Positions 1 to 9,075 of a stretch of 64,000 nucleotides of DNA are shown here, in pieces. A program made the translations under genes and the position numbers. The stretch lies in assembly GCA_039803545.1 (NCBI GenBank), contig JBDRYS010000001.1, forward strand, positions 313,866-377,865, in the 5' to 3' direction. The DNA is from a candidate division WOR-3 bacterium. Its GTDB lineage: Bacteria > Hydrothermota > Hydrothermia > UBA1063. Numbering within the stretch: the first letter of the stretch is position 1; each line of letters begins with the position of its first letter. The notes below the pieces were generated by a model that was not told the DNA's origin, ran no database searches, and saw only the letters and a list, made by a program, of their open reading frames with translations.

Positions 1-1071
1 TCTGATTTGCTCAATTAAACTGTTGGTTTCCTTAATGTCTTCTTCCGTTTCCAAGGGCAAGCCTATCATGAAATACATTTTGAGGTTTTTGAATTTTAAG
101 GCCTCTATTGCTTTTACAAATTCGATTATCTCTCCATTTGTGATTTTTTTGTTGATCCTTTTCCTTAATTGTTCACTTCCCGTTTCTGGTGCGATCGTGA
201 TGCTGTTGAGCCCTTTCTTTTTTAAGTGTTCAAGAACATCGATTATTTTAATATCGATTTTTATCGAGGAGGGATTTATGATTTTGAATTTCTGGCTAAT
301 ATTAATGATTTCTCTGATTTGTGGATGGTCTAAAACCGAACCGCCCACCAATCCAATGTCAGAATTTTCAGGAAATTGTTCAATTATCTCTTTATACTTT
401 TGAACTGGTAACCACCTCGGAGGAAGGTTATTGTAACTTAATAGGCAAAATCGGCACTTTGACGGGCAGCTTCTTGAAAGCTCTACAAGGTTCATTTTGA
501 AGGTGGAATCTGGAGAGTAAAAGGCACTGAAAGATTCGCTTAAATTCAGGTTATTTAAGTATACTCTTTCTCCTTCTTTTTTGTTTTCCATTATAGCCCA
601 GGTTTTTTCCTTAAAGGCCTCGAGGTCAAAATTGTCGAAGTTCTCAACGATTTCAGGTATTATTACTTCGGCCTCTCCGATGCAGAGTAAGTCAAAGAAA
701 GGGAGAAGGGGAAAGGGGTTTGAAGAAACCGCTGCGCCTCCTGCAATTAAAATTGGACGTGTTCTTTTTGAAGAGAGGGGTTCAACTCCTATTTTTGTGA
801 TGATCTTTAATGCCTCTAAGTAATTAGGTTCGTAATCTATGGTGAAGAAGAGAAAATCGAAATCCTGAAGTTTGAGGCCAGTTCTCAGTCCTGTTAAGTT
901 TTCAGAAGTAAAAATGTCAGTAAAGAATTCCTTAGAAAGTAGCCGATAAAGGGTATGGACCGCCAAGTTTGAAGTGCAATTAGAAATGGTGCCAGGGAAT
1001 ACAATTGCGCACTTTGTCTCAGAATGTACGAACTTTGTATACCAGGTGATATGTGAAGTGCTATTTCTTAT
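1..1071 (-). CDS. Radical SAM protein, B12-binding type (partial, runs off window)
   Basis: The minus-strand frame is open from about 1125 to the window edge, so the C-terminus is missing. An N-terminal cobalamin-binding-like region (IAGGAAVSSNP, then LLCIGEAE) is followed by the radical SAM cluster motif CPSKCRFC, and by FMIGLPLETEED near the edge. The layout matches the uncharacterised radical SAM family that also includes the gene at 27085-29379. Role unknown. The start is unclear: the frame lies immediately downstream of ftsZ and overlaps its end, but no ATG, GTG or TTG occurs before TTG at 966, which would cut off the first conserved strand (CAIVFPGT). ATA at 1071 or ATT at 1110 are the only upstream options. 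Family call is firm, start is not. Confidence 0.8.
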   Translation of the reverse strand, partial: MRNSTSHITWYTKFVHSETKCAIVFPGTISNCTSNLAVHTLYRLLSKEFFTDIFTSENLTGLRTGLKLQDFDFLFFTIDYEPNYLEALKIITKIGVEPLSSKRTRPILIAGGAAVSSNPFPLLPFFDLLCIGEAEVIIPEIVENFDNFDLEAFKEKTWAIMENKKEGERVYLNNLNLSESFSAFYSPDSTFKMNLVELSRSCPSKCRFCLLSYNNLPPRWLPVQKYKEIIEQFPENSDIGLVGGSVLDHPQIREIINISQKFKIINPSSIKIDIKIIDVLEHLKKKGLNSITIAPETGSEQLRKRINKKITNGEIIEFVKAIEALKFKNLKMYFMIGLPLETEEDIKETNSLIEQIR

Positions 1072-2107
1072 GTTTCCGCACTCCCGGAGGTATTTCGAAG
1101 TTTTTCCAATTTGTTTGTTTGCTCGTTATTTTGTCTATGACCTCATCCGTTGTTCTCTTTCCAGTGGTTCCGATTAAATAGATTTCCGCGTAGGAGTCTA
1201 CTCGATTGTCCCCTTCCTTCTGAAGCCCGTATTTAATGGGGGCTTTCTCAGGAAGATGGGCTCTTATTTTGTCAAGAATTTCTCGGAAGTGGTTCATTGT
1301 GAGCTCGCCGTTACTTTTAATATTTATTAGGGCACCTTTAACATCACTTATAGTAACCCCTGTAAGTAGAGGATTAAAAACGACGCTCTCTATAGCCTTA
1401 TCCACATCCTCTGGCTTTTCTGCAATACCTTTGGCAAAATATCCAAGTCCCCCTCTTGAAATTAAAGATTTAAGGTCGTTAAAATCTACATTAACATCGC
1501 TGGCCTCTTGGACAATACTTATAATTGATTCTACGCAGTTCTTAACTACCCGGTCTACAAGGTCAAAGGCATCTTTTACACTCGATTCCATGCTTACGAG
1601 TTCTGAGATCACGTTGTTGTCTATAATTACCATGGTGTTTAGGTATTTTTCCATTTCCGCGATGGCTTTGAATGCTACATCTTTTTTGCCCTCGGCTTCA
1701 AAGGGCAGGGTAAAGACGCCAACGGTAAGTATATTTTTCTCTCTTGCGTATTTGGCAATGACTGGTGATGCTCCTGAGCCTGTCCCATTTCCAAGACCTG
1801 CAACAAGAATCAGTAAATCTGCATTTTGAATTTTTAAGAGGATTTCATGAATAGACTCTTCTGCTGCCTTCTTCCCAAGGTCTGGATCTGCCCCGGCGCC
1901 TCCTCCTCTCGTAACCGTCTTTCCAATTGTGATGAGGTGATGTGCTCGATGTCTTGAAATCGCCTGACTGTCTGTATTCAATATAATTGTCTCGCAGCCA
2001 AGCCCACTTAAATAAATTTTTTGAACAATATTACCTCCTGCCCCTCCAACCCCTACTACTTTTATTTTAAAGCTCGTCATGTCGTTCTTTTTATAGGCCG
2101 TAATCAT
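1061..2107 (-). CDS. ftsZ: Cell division protein FtsZ
   Basis: Tubulin-like GTPase that polymerises into the cytokinetic ring. At 348 residues it is somewhat shorter than usual because the linker after the core is very short. Visible motifs are VVGVGGAGGN near the N-terminus, TRGGGAGADPDLG, the GTP-binding loop GLGNGTGSGAS and the T7 loop NVDFNDL. The GTP loop is usually GGGTGTGAAP, so the second glycine is Asn here. The tail EIPPGVRKHKK resembles the C-terminal peptide (IPxFLR) that binds FtsA, with Gly-Val in place of Phe-Leu. An AAAGGGGG ribosome site supports the ATG at 2107; a second Met nine codons in is possible. It is the last classical dcw gene, 11 nt after ftsA. Confidence 0.97.
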   Translation of the reverse strand: MITAYKKNDMTSFKIKVVGVGGAGGNIVQKIYLSGLGCETIILNTDSQAISRHRAHHLITIGKTVTRGGGAGADPDLGKKAAEESIHEILLKIQNADLLILVAGLGNGTGSGASPVIAKYAREKNILTVGVFTLPFEAEGKKDVAFKAIAEMEKYLNTMVIIDNNVISELVSMESSVKDAFDLVDRVVKNCVESIISIVQEASDVNVDFNDLKSLISRGGLGYFAKGIAEKPEDVDKAIESVVFNPLLTGVTISDVKGALINIKSNGELTMNHFREILDKIRAHLPEKAPIKYGLQKEGDNRVDSYAEIYLIGTTGKRTTDEVIDKITSKQTNWKNFEIPPGVRKHKK

Positions 2108-2118
2108 AGAGGCCCCCT

Positions 2119-3348
2119 TTAGCTGCTAAAAAGTCTTTTAAAGATCCCCTTTACACTACCCATAATTTTTGTCTCTGACAGTTCTTTATTAGAAGTTAAT
2201 TTTCTGTGGGCAAAGAGTAACACGGCGAGGGAAGAGGATAATCTGTTGGTCAGCAACAGTTCATTATTGCTAAAGACTTTTTCAAGTTTCTCGTCGGGTT
2301 TATAAACCTCGGATGTAATGTTGAATACCTTCTCCGCGATCTTGTCAATGTACTCTATTTCGCTGGTTCCACCTGTGATTTTTACAAAAGTAATCTTGTC
2401 TTTTAAATCGTTCTGATGGAGCCTTTCTTTTATGTATTCGAAGATGTCCGTAAGTCTATCAGTGATATATTGAACTACCAGTTCTCCCCTTATTTGCGAT
2501 GGTTTACCTGGTGAAGATATTGAATTTAAAAATTCCCTTTCTTCTTCGTCGGTGTAATCCTTTCTGCTATAAAACTTTTTTAACTCTTCTGCCTTGTCAA
2601 GGGTTATGTTGAAATAGTGCCTAAGGTCTTTGTTGATGTTTATGCCACCAACGGGGACAGTTTCAGCAAAGAGGAGTTGGTCTTCAGACATTACACCGTA
2701 GTTGGTAAGGTCACGACCTATGTCTATGAATAAGATACCATTTTCCCTTTCTTCCTTAGTTGTTAGTTCGTACAGTTCTGCTATAATTTGATAAATAAGA
2801 CTCTCTGCAATTATCCCCGCCTTTTCAAGTGCTTTTTTGTAATTGAGCAGAGACGATTTTTTTGCAGTTATAAGGGCTGACTGTACTTCAAGTCTTACCC
2901 CAAGCATACCCTTTGGGTTTTTTATATCGGTTTTTGAGTCCACATTGAACCTGACTGGTATCGCCTGGGCTATTGAACGACCTTCTTCGATTTTGATCGT
3001 GTGAGAATTTTTTATAGCTTGTTCTATATGCTTTTCCGTGATTTCTGCAGGGTTTTCCGGAGTGCCACAGGCAGCCATCCCGATGGAAGTTATAAATTCT
3101 ATCTCCGGATCGCTAAATCCAATGAAAACGTGAGCTGGTTCGAATTTTGATTTTTTTGTATATTCCTCGATGGATTTTCTTACTTTGTTTGCAACATTTT
3201 CGAGGTTATAAACCTGGCCCTGTCTTATAGTGTCGGAATCCACAGGTTCCAAATCCCAATGCTTTAGTACGAGTTCATTGCTCACTTCGGCGATGAAAGT
3301 TACAACTTTTGATGAGCAAAAATCAACTACCATAAAGGTTTCTGCCAT
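2119..3348 (-). CDS. ftsA: Divergent cell division protein FtsA
   Basis: Actin-like protein that ties FtsZ filaments to the membrane. I chose the ATG at 3348 (409 aa) because GGGAGG stands six bases before it; a longer frame to 3390 has no such support. It overlaps murB by 26 nt. The fold and the amphipathic C-terminal helix (MGSVKGIFKRLFSS, the membrane anchor) are recognisable. The nucleotide-binding loops are altered: VDFCSSK replaces the usual DIGTSK, and IDIGRDLTNYG replaces DIGGGTTD. ATP binding may therefore be weak or lost; that is inference. Identity rests on the helix, overall length and position before ftsZ. Confidence 0.9.
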   Translation of the reverse strand: MAETFMVVDFCSSKVVTFIAEVSNELVLKHWDLEPVDSDTIRQGQVYNLENVANKVRKSIEEYTKKSKFEPAHVFIGFSDPEIEFITSIGMAACGTPENPAEITEKHIEQAIKNSHTIKIEEGRSIAQAIPVRFNVDSKTDIKNPKGMLGVRLEVQSALITAKKSSLLNYKKALEKAGIIAESLIYQIIAELYELTTKEERENGILFIDIGRDLTNYGVMSEDQLLFAETVPVGGININKDLRHYFNITLDKAEELKKFYSRKDYTDEEEREFLNSISSPGKPSQIRGELVVQYITDRLTDIFEYIKERLHQNDLKDKITFVKITGGTSEIEYIDKIAEKVFNITSEVYKPDEKLEKVFSNNELLLTNRLSSSLAVLLFAHRKLTSNKELSETKIMGSVKGIFKRLFSS

Positions 3349-4231
3349 CTTTATCCTCCCTGAAAAAGTGGCCATTGGGTTCCAAAACAATTATTTCCCT
3401 TTCCAGTTCAATATTGAACATTTCCTTAACTTTTTCGAACCCGATTTTTATTAGTTCCAAAACATCTTGATAGGTTGCATTATTGAAATTTACGATAAAA
3501 TTAGCGTGTTTTTCTGAAAACTTTGCCCCACCTACAGTGAAACCTTTAAGTCCAGCCCTGTCTAAAAGGTATCCTGCACTTATCCCTTCGGGATTTTTAA
3601 ACACCGAGCCTAAGGTTAACTCTCCTACTGGTTGCGTTTCTCTCCTGCGACTTTTGAATTCCTCCATCGCTGACTTTATTTTATCGGATGTGGAAGGAAC
3701 AAGCTGCAATGTTGCTTCAATTAATATACCAATTTTCTTTAAGTCACTCCTTCTGTAGCTAAAGTTCAGGTCTTTTTGAGTTACTTTTACAATGTGACCA
3801 TCTGGGGTCAGAACAACCCCTTCTATAAATAGTTCTCCAATTTCTCTCCCGAAGGCGCCCGCATTCCCTGAAATCGCTCCACCAATGGTTCCAGGAATTT
3901 CGCAGAGTTGTTCCATACCAGAGAGTTCTGCTCTTAAAAGTTCATTTACGAGGTAGGGCAACCGGGTCCCTGCTTTCACTTTGACCTTTGTACCATAGAT
4001 TGTTATATCGTTGAGCCCGGTTGTTTTAATAATTACTCCATGGTATCCTTCATCGGGAAACAGAATGTTACTTCCACCCCCAATAATATAGTAGGGTAGG
4101 TTAAAATCCTTTGCCATTTTGATGGCATTTAAAAGATCTTCTGTAGATTCAGCCTCAACAAATATGTGAGCCGGTCCACCAATCCTTATGTAGCTATGGT
4201 TTTTGAGAAGCTCCTGTTTTTTAATTTTCAT
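3323..4231 (-). CDS. murB: UDP-N-acetylenolpyruvoylglucosamine reductase MurB
   Basis: FAD- and NADPH-dependent reduction of the enolpyruvyl group to give UDP-MurNAc. FAD-binding signatures are GGGSNILF and GTIGGAISGNAGAFG. The catalytic serine lies in GSVFKNP, followed by AGLKGFTVGGAKFSEKHANF. The 302-residue length fits the shorter MurB type. Its start overlaps the murC stop by ATGA. In many dcw clusters ddl and ftsQ follow murB; here the next gene is ftsA and the two overlap. Confidence 0.97.
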   Translation of the reverse strand: MKIKKQELLKNHSYIRIGGPAHIFVEAESTEDLLNAIKMAKDFNLPYYIIGGGSNILFPDEGYHGVIIKTTGLNDITIYGTKVKVKAGTRLPYLVNELLRAELSGMEQLCEIPGTIGGAISGNAGAFGREIGELFIEGVVLTPDGHIVKVTQKDLNFSYRRSDLKKIGILIEATLQLVPSTSDKIKSAMEEFKSRRRETQPVGELTLGSVFKNPEGISAGYLLDRAGLKGFTVGGAKFSEKHANFIVNFNNATYQDVLELIKIGFEKVKEMFNIELEREIIVLEPNGHFFREDKDGRNLYGS

Positions 4232-5598
4232 AGTTGTTGAAGTATAGCCTCTCCTATCTTATAAACGTTTCCCGCCCCAATGGTTATTAAAAGGTCGCCG
4301 GGCTTCAGTTCCTTTTTCAAGTATTCAATTATCTCTTCAAATTCTTTGATGTACATTGCGTCTTTGTGCCCATATTTTTTCAAGGAGTCATAGATTAGCT
4401 TTGCTGTTACCCCTTCAATGGGCTTTTCTCCTGCGGGGTAAATTTCTGTAACAATTACTTTATCGGCATCAAAAAAGGCTGTACCGAATCGATCGTACAA
4501 GTGGTAGGTGCGAGTATACCGGTGGGGCTGAAAAACTGCAATTATCCTGCCGTCATGATATTCTCTTGCGGTTTTAAGAGTTTCAATAATTTCTCGTGGA
4601 TGATGTCCATAATCGTCTACTACCTTAATTCCGTATACTGTACCCTTGAGTTCAAATCTCCTTGCTACGCCTTTAAATTCTGCGATTCCCTCAATTATTT
4701 CATTTTCTTTTATTCCAATTTCCATTCCAACTGCAAAGGCAGCCAGCGCATTTTTAACATTATGTACCCCTGGGATGTTTAGAGTTACATCTCCAACTTT
4801 GTTTTTTCGATAATATGCTGAGAACTTGATATGATCGTTGTAAACCTGGATATTCCTTGCGTTTAGATCTGCATTCGATGCCAGTCCGTAAGTGATTTTA
4901 TTCCTTTCTACAAAGGGTAAGATCTCGATGGTATTCCTGTCATCGATATTGGCGCAAACTGCACCATAAAAGGGGACTTTGCTCGCAAATTCAATAAATG
5001 CCTTTTTAATATTCTCGAGGTTGCCATAGTAATCTAAGTGCTCTTCGTCGATGTTGGTTATTACAACAATAGTGGGGAAGAGATGGAGAAAGGACATATC
5101 ACTTTCATCGGCTTCAACCACGAGATAATCGGATTGCCCAAGTTTTGCTCCAGACTTTAAGCCTTTTATGATTCCCCCGACAATAATTGTAGGATCGAAA
5201 CCTGCTACCTGCAAAACAGTACCTATCATTGAGGTTGTAGTCGTTTTTCCGTGGGCACCAGATACCGCAATCGTATATTTTATGCGTGTTAATTCTGCCA
5301 GCATTAAGGCTCTTCTTATAACGGGAATTCCTTTTTCCTTTGCAGCTATCACTTCAACATTATCATCTTTTACGGCTGTTGAAATCACAAGGAGGTCTGC
5401 GTCATTAATATTCTCCGGTCTGTGGCCATAATTGATCTTAATTCCTATTTCTTGTAAGTGTTTGGTAACTTCATTAGAGGCAAGATCTGAGCCAGTCACA
5501 ATGAAGCCAAGGTTGTGGAGGACCTCAGCAATACCACTCATCCCAGAGCCGCCGATTCCCACAAAATGGATTTTCTTGAACTTTTTAGCAAATTGCAT
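4228..5598 (-). CDS. murC: UDP-N-acetylmuramate--L-alanine ligase MurC
   Basis: Cytoplasmic ATP-dependent addition of L-Ala to UDP-MurNAc, the first amino acid of the stem peptide. It shows the N-terminal nucleotide-sugar motif HFVGIGGSGMSG, the Mur ligase P-loop SGAHGKTTTT, the metal and carbamate region NIDEEHLDYYG, and DDYGHHPREI in the C-terminal domain, which is typical of MurC. The 456-residue length is normal. The start overlaps the murG end by 14 nt and has GGAG about ten bases upstream; the stop overlaps murB by ATGA, so translation is probably coupled. Confidence 0.98.
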   Translation of the reverse strand: MQFAKKFKKIHFVGIGGSGMSGIAEVLHNLGFIVTGSDLASNEVTKHLQEIGIKINYGHRPENINDADLLVISTAVKDDNVEVIAAKEKGIPVIRRALMLAELTRIKYTIAVSGAHGKTTTTSMIGTVLQVAGFDPTIIVGGIIKGLKSGAKLGQSDYLVVEADESDMSFLHLFPTIVVITNIDEEHLDYYGNLENIKKAFIEFASKVPFYGAVCANIDDRNTIEILPFVERNKITYGLASNADLNARNIQVYNDHIKFSAYYRKNKVGDVTLNIPGVHNVKNALAAFAVGMEIGIKENEIIEGIAEFKGVARRFELKGTVYGIKVVDDYGHHPREIIETLKTAREYHDGRIIAVFQPHRYTRTYHLYDRFGTAFFDADKVIVTEIYPAGEKPIEGVTAKLIYDSLKKYGHKDAMYIKEFEEIIEYLKKELKPGDLLITIGAGNVYKIGEAILQQL

Positions 5599-6640
5599 CT
5601 TTAAAAATCTCCTTGTAAATGATTTCTTCAGCGTTTTCTATTGACAATTTTTTTGCAAATTCCTTCTTATAAGCCCAACTCAGGTCCTTCAGGTAGTTTT
5701 CAAACTTCTCAGGAATGTCGTTCTCTGCGATCACAACGACATTTCCAGTTTTTTCGAGTTCACGAGCATTGTAATACTGATGTTTGTCTCGGGAGTAGGG
5801 GTAAGGTATGAGGATTGCTGGTTTCCCGTGGTATGCTATCTCCATGCACGAACTTGCACCTGCCCTCGAAATAACTATATCTGCTGCTGAGTAGTATAGA
5901 CCCATTTCTTTGATAAAAGGCAATGTTATGCAATTTTTGAGATTTAATGTTTGCACTAAGGAGTTTATGTAATCAAAATTTCGGGCACCTGTTTGGGTGA
6001 TGAAAAGATATTCACTAAATTTTCCTGCAAAGGGGACTATTTTTTCGACCATTCCGCGGGCTCCCAGACTTCCACCGATTACCAGAATGACCATTTTATC
6101 TTCAGGAAGGTTCAAGAGTCGTCTCGCTTCCTCTTTTGAGTATCTCCTCTTGGCTTCTTCTCGGATGGGAAGTCCTGTAACAATTACGTTTCCCTTAAGG
6201 TGTTTTTTAGTCTCATCGAAGGCGACGAAGTTTGCCCTTGCAAATCTTGCAAAGATTTTATTAACTAAGCCGGGGATGACATTTTGTTCCATTAAAAAGA
6301 AGGGTTTTTTCAAAAGTATAGATGCGATAAGGACGGGCACCACTGCGTAACTTCCTGTGGCAAGAATTACGCAAGGACTTTTTTGCTTTAGGGTGAAGAG
6401 ACTTTTTATTGTGTTTAATTTTAGAGAGAATAAGGCTTTTGCGAATTGTAAGGGGTTTTTTTGAAAATGATAGGATTTCCAATAGATTACGTTCGCTTTA
6501 TCAATGGTCCCTATTTTGCTTCCCGAGAGAAGGTACAGTACTTTTTTGCCATTTTTTTCGAAGAATTCACCACAACTTAAGGCTGGAAAGATATGCCCTC
6601 CCGTTCCACCTGTTGCTATTAAAATGTCAAATTCTTTCAT
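5585..6640 (-). CDS. murG: UDP-GlcNAc:lipid I GlcNAc transferase MurG
   Basis: Peripheral membrane glycosyltransferase (GT28) that converts lipid I to lipid II on the cytoplasmic face. It has the glycine-rich lipid I loop ATGGTGGHIFPA right at the N-terminus, GGSLGARG in the UDP-binding domain, and SRAGASSCMEIA, a conserved donor-site motif. I take the ATG at 6640 (351 aa), which puts the glycine loop at the usual distance from the start; the frame also opens ten codons earlier with TTG. It overlaps the end of ftsW by 14 nt. Confidence 0.97.
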   Translation of the reverse strand: MKEFDILIATGGTGGHIFPALSCGEFFEKNGKKVLYLLSGSKIGTIDKANVIYWKSYHFQKNPLQFAKALFSLKLNTIKSLFTLKQKSPCVILATGSYAVVPVLIASILLKKPFFLMEQNVIPGLVNKIFARFARANFVAFDETKKHLKGNVIVTGLPIREEAKRRYSKEEARRLLNLPEDKMVILVIGGSLGARGMVEKIVPFAGKFSEYLFITQTGARNFDYINSLVQTLNLKNCITLPFIKEMGLYYSAADIVISRAGASSCMEIAYHGKPAILIPYPYSRDKHQYYNARELEKTGNVVVIAENDIPEKFENYLKDLSWAYKKEFAKKLSIENAEEIIYKEIFKDAIC

Positions 6641-7751
6641 ATTCCTCAACTTTTTCAGAAAGGAACTCAAGGGTACCTAAGGCAAAGAGATTTACTATTA
6701 AAGAGCTACCACCAAGGCTTATTAAAGGTAGAGTCTGCCCTGTTGGAGGGAGTAGGCCAAGGTTTACCCCTATATGGATGGCAGAAGTGAAAAAGATCAT
6801 AAAGGTTATTCCAGCTCCGAGGACTGCGTAATAATAATTTGCGTTGAAATGCCTTGTCGAAACTTGAATTCCTCGAAAAATTATTACAATATAACACAAT
6901 ATAATTAGGGCCGCACCGAAAAGCCCTAATTCTTCTACTATAACCGCAAAGATAAAGTCATTTTCGGCCATAGGTAGATAGAGATATTTTTGTGTGCCCT
7001 TCCCAATCCCTTTCCCCGCGATGCCGCCCTGTGCTACTGCTATTAAGGCCTGTTTCACCTGGTAGTGTTTTTCTCCACTCACGAAAGTTTCTAATCTTTT
7101 TTGAACATGCCTAAAATTTCGTGGGAATGCTAAGAGTAGCCCTAATGCGAGAACTATTGAAGCAATGGAAGGAACAAGTAGGTACATTACCCTCACACCT
7201 GCAAAAAATAGGGTTGCCAATATAATCATCCCAAGGATGATTGCAGAAGAAAGGTTGGGTTGAAGAGCGACCAAAAGTATGTTGATGAAAGGTAAAATTA
7301 AGATTTTCAAAAGCTTTAGAGTGTTTTTTAGTGCTGATTTCTCTTGAGAAAGCTCACCTGCAAGGTAGAAAATGGTGACGAGCTTTGCCAGTTCTGAGGG
7401 CTGAAAGCTTAAGAGTCCAAACCTCAGCCACCTCACTGCGCCATAGTTTCGAAGTCCTACTAAGAAAAGTAGGCCAAGAATACCAGTGGTGATATACATT
7501 GCCAATCTTATATGCTTTCTGTATAGCTTAGGATCTATCCCTGAAGCTATGAAGAAAGCTGTAAGTCCAACGGCAATTCTAATCAATTCTTTAATTAATG
7601 ATCTGAACCTGGAAATGCCATATAATTCATGGCGATAGATGGTTGCGGAATAAACCATCAACATTCCAAAGATTACAAGTGCCAGTGTACTCACTATAAG
7701 TGTGAAATCAATTTTCCTCGGCGAGTTTTCTGACCCAGTACTGAAATACAT
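6627..7751 (-). CDS. ftsW: SEDS lipid II polymerase FtsW
   Basis: Polytopic SEDS glycosyltransferase that works with the class b PBP to build septal peptidoglycan. About ten hydrophobic segments are visible, with the family motifs FQPSELAK, QPNLSSAI, GGIAGKGIGKG, ENDFIFAVIVEELG and PTGQTLPLISLGGSS. The ATG at 7751 (374 aa) has AAGGAG seven bases upstream and starts just before the first membrane segment; the open frame extends to 7793 without support. It overlaps murD by 44 nt. Position inside dcw favours FtsW over RodA. Confidence 0.96.
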   Translation of the reverse strand: MYFSTGSENSPRKIDFTLIVSTLALVIFGMLMVYSATIYRHELYGISRFRSLIKELIRIAVGLTAFFIASGIDPKLYRKHIRLAMYITTGILGLLFLVGLRNYGAVRWLRFGLLSFQPSELAKLVTIFYLAGELSQEKSALKNTLKLLKILILPFINILLVALQPNLSSAIILGMIILATLFFAGVRVMYLLVPSIASIVLALGLLLAFPRNFRHVQKRLETFVSGEKHYQVKQALIAVAQGGIAGKGIGKGTQKYLYLPMAENDFIFAVIVEELGLFGAALIILCYIVIIFRGIQVSTRHFNANYYYAVLGAGITFMIFFTSAIHIGVNLGLLPPTGQTLPLISLGGSSLIVNLFALGTLEFLSEKVEEYERI

Positions 7752-9075
7752 CACCGCGCTCCTTGTAATTTTTAAACATATCAAAGCTGGCACAACCGGG
7801 AGAGAGGAGAACTACATCACCGGGTTCGGCAAGCTTGAAGCTTTTTTCAACGGCATCCTTCATGTCTGATGCTTCAGTTACAGGAAGGTGAGAAGAAAAG
7901 GTAGATACTACCTTGGGCTTAGCCTTTCCAATGGCGATAATGTGTTTACAGTGAGATTTTACGGTGTTGATTAAGGGTTTGAAGTCCAAATCCTTGTCCT
8001 CGCCTCCCATGATGAGAATAACGGGCTCCTTAAATCCCCTTAATGCCCACTCTACTGCGTGTGGGTTTGTACCCTTTGAGTCGTCATAGAATTTAATGCC
8101 GTTTTTTTCCAAAACAAACTCAATTCTGTGGGGTAGACCTTTAAACTCTCTAAGTTTTTCTCTTATCATTTCAATGGGAATGCCATAATAATATGCAAAT
8201 ACTGTTGATACCGCTGCGTTGAATACGTTGTGTATTCCCCTTATTTTGAGGTCATCTACATGAAAGAGCGGCTTTTCCCTCCCTTGCTCCGTTAAAATTA
8301 CCCGTCCACTGTTTTTATCGAAATAAGCCCCTTCCTCTATCTTTTCTTCAAGGCTTACGAATACGACTTTTGATTTGGCACGATTTTTCAGTGGACGAAC
8401 CACGGGATCATCGTAATTGAGGATTAATAGGTCATTTTCATCCTGGTTCTCAAAGATCCGTGCTTTTGAGTTAACATAATCCTCAAAACTTGGATGCCAG
8501 TCCAAATGATCCTGGTCGATGTTTAAGATTGCAGCTATATCTGGTTTAAATTCTCTTATCATCTTTAATTGAAAACTTGATACCTCTAAGACAAATGTAC
8601 CGTACTCGAAGGCATACATGCTTAGTGGGTCTCCTATATTTCCAGCGATGTAGCTGTTTTTATCGAAGTCTTTTATCAGTGTATAAGTGAGTTCAGTCAC
8701 CGTGCTTTTCCCGTTGGTCCCTGTGATGGCAATATATTTACCTGCTGTAAGCTGATAGCCTACTTCTAGTTCACTGAGTACTTCTATTTTTCTATCCCTT
8801 GCCCTTTGTAATATATCAATGTCGGGTTTCACACCTGGACTGACCACTATCAGGTCTGAGTTGAGAACCTTATCGGTATGCCCTTTTTCTTCGAATTCTA
8901 TGTGGTTTTCAATCAGAACGCTCTTATATTCTTCTTTAATTTCAGCGATATCGGAAACAAAAATTTTCGCATTACATTTTGAAAGGGCTAACGCGGCTTC
9001 AAGTCCACTTTTCCCGCAGCCAAGGATTGAAATTTTTTTACCCTCAAACTTTTCTATGGTTATTTTTTCTTTCAT
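7708..9075 (-). CDS. murD: UDP-N-acetylmuramoylalanine--D-glutamate ligase MurD
   Basis: Adds D-Glu to UDP-MurNAc-L-Ala in the cytoplasm. Motifs are the N-terminal ILGCGKSG, the P-loop TGTNGKST, NIDQDHLDWH and DDSKGTNPHAVEWAL; the last is the MurD C-terminal signature. I use the ATG at 9075 (455 aa) because it overlaps the mraY stop as ATGA; the frame is open 12 codons further up without a ribosome site. Normal length, no odd residues. Confidence 0.97.
   Translation of the reverse strand: MKEKITIEKFEGKKISILGCGKSGLEAALALSKCNAKIFVSDIAEIKEEYKSVLIENHIEFEEKGHTDKVLNSDLIVVSPGVKPDIDILQRARDRKIEVLSELEVGYQLTAGKYIAITGTNGKSTVTELTYTLIKDFDKNSYIAGNIGDPLSMYAFEYGTFVLEVSSFQLKMIREFKPDIAAILNIDQDHLDWHPSFEDYVNSKARIFENQDENDLLILNYDDPVVRPLKNRAKSKVVFVSLEEKIEEGAYFDKNSGRVILTEQGREKPLFHVDDLKIRGIHNVFNAAVSTVFAYYYGIPIEMIREKLREFKGLPHRIEFVLEKNGIKFYDDSKGTNPHAVEWALRGFKEPVILIMGGEDKDLDFKPLINTVKSHCKHIIAIGKAKPKVVSTFSSHLPVTEASDMKDAVEKSFKLAEPGDVVLLSPGCASFDMFKNYKERGDVFQYWVRKLAEEN

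Noticed and set aside
1236-1829. 197-codon plus-strand frame inside ftsZ
   Set aside because: It lies antisense to a well-conserved gene and its translation is a serine/threonine-rich shadow.
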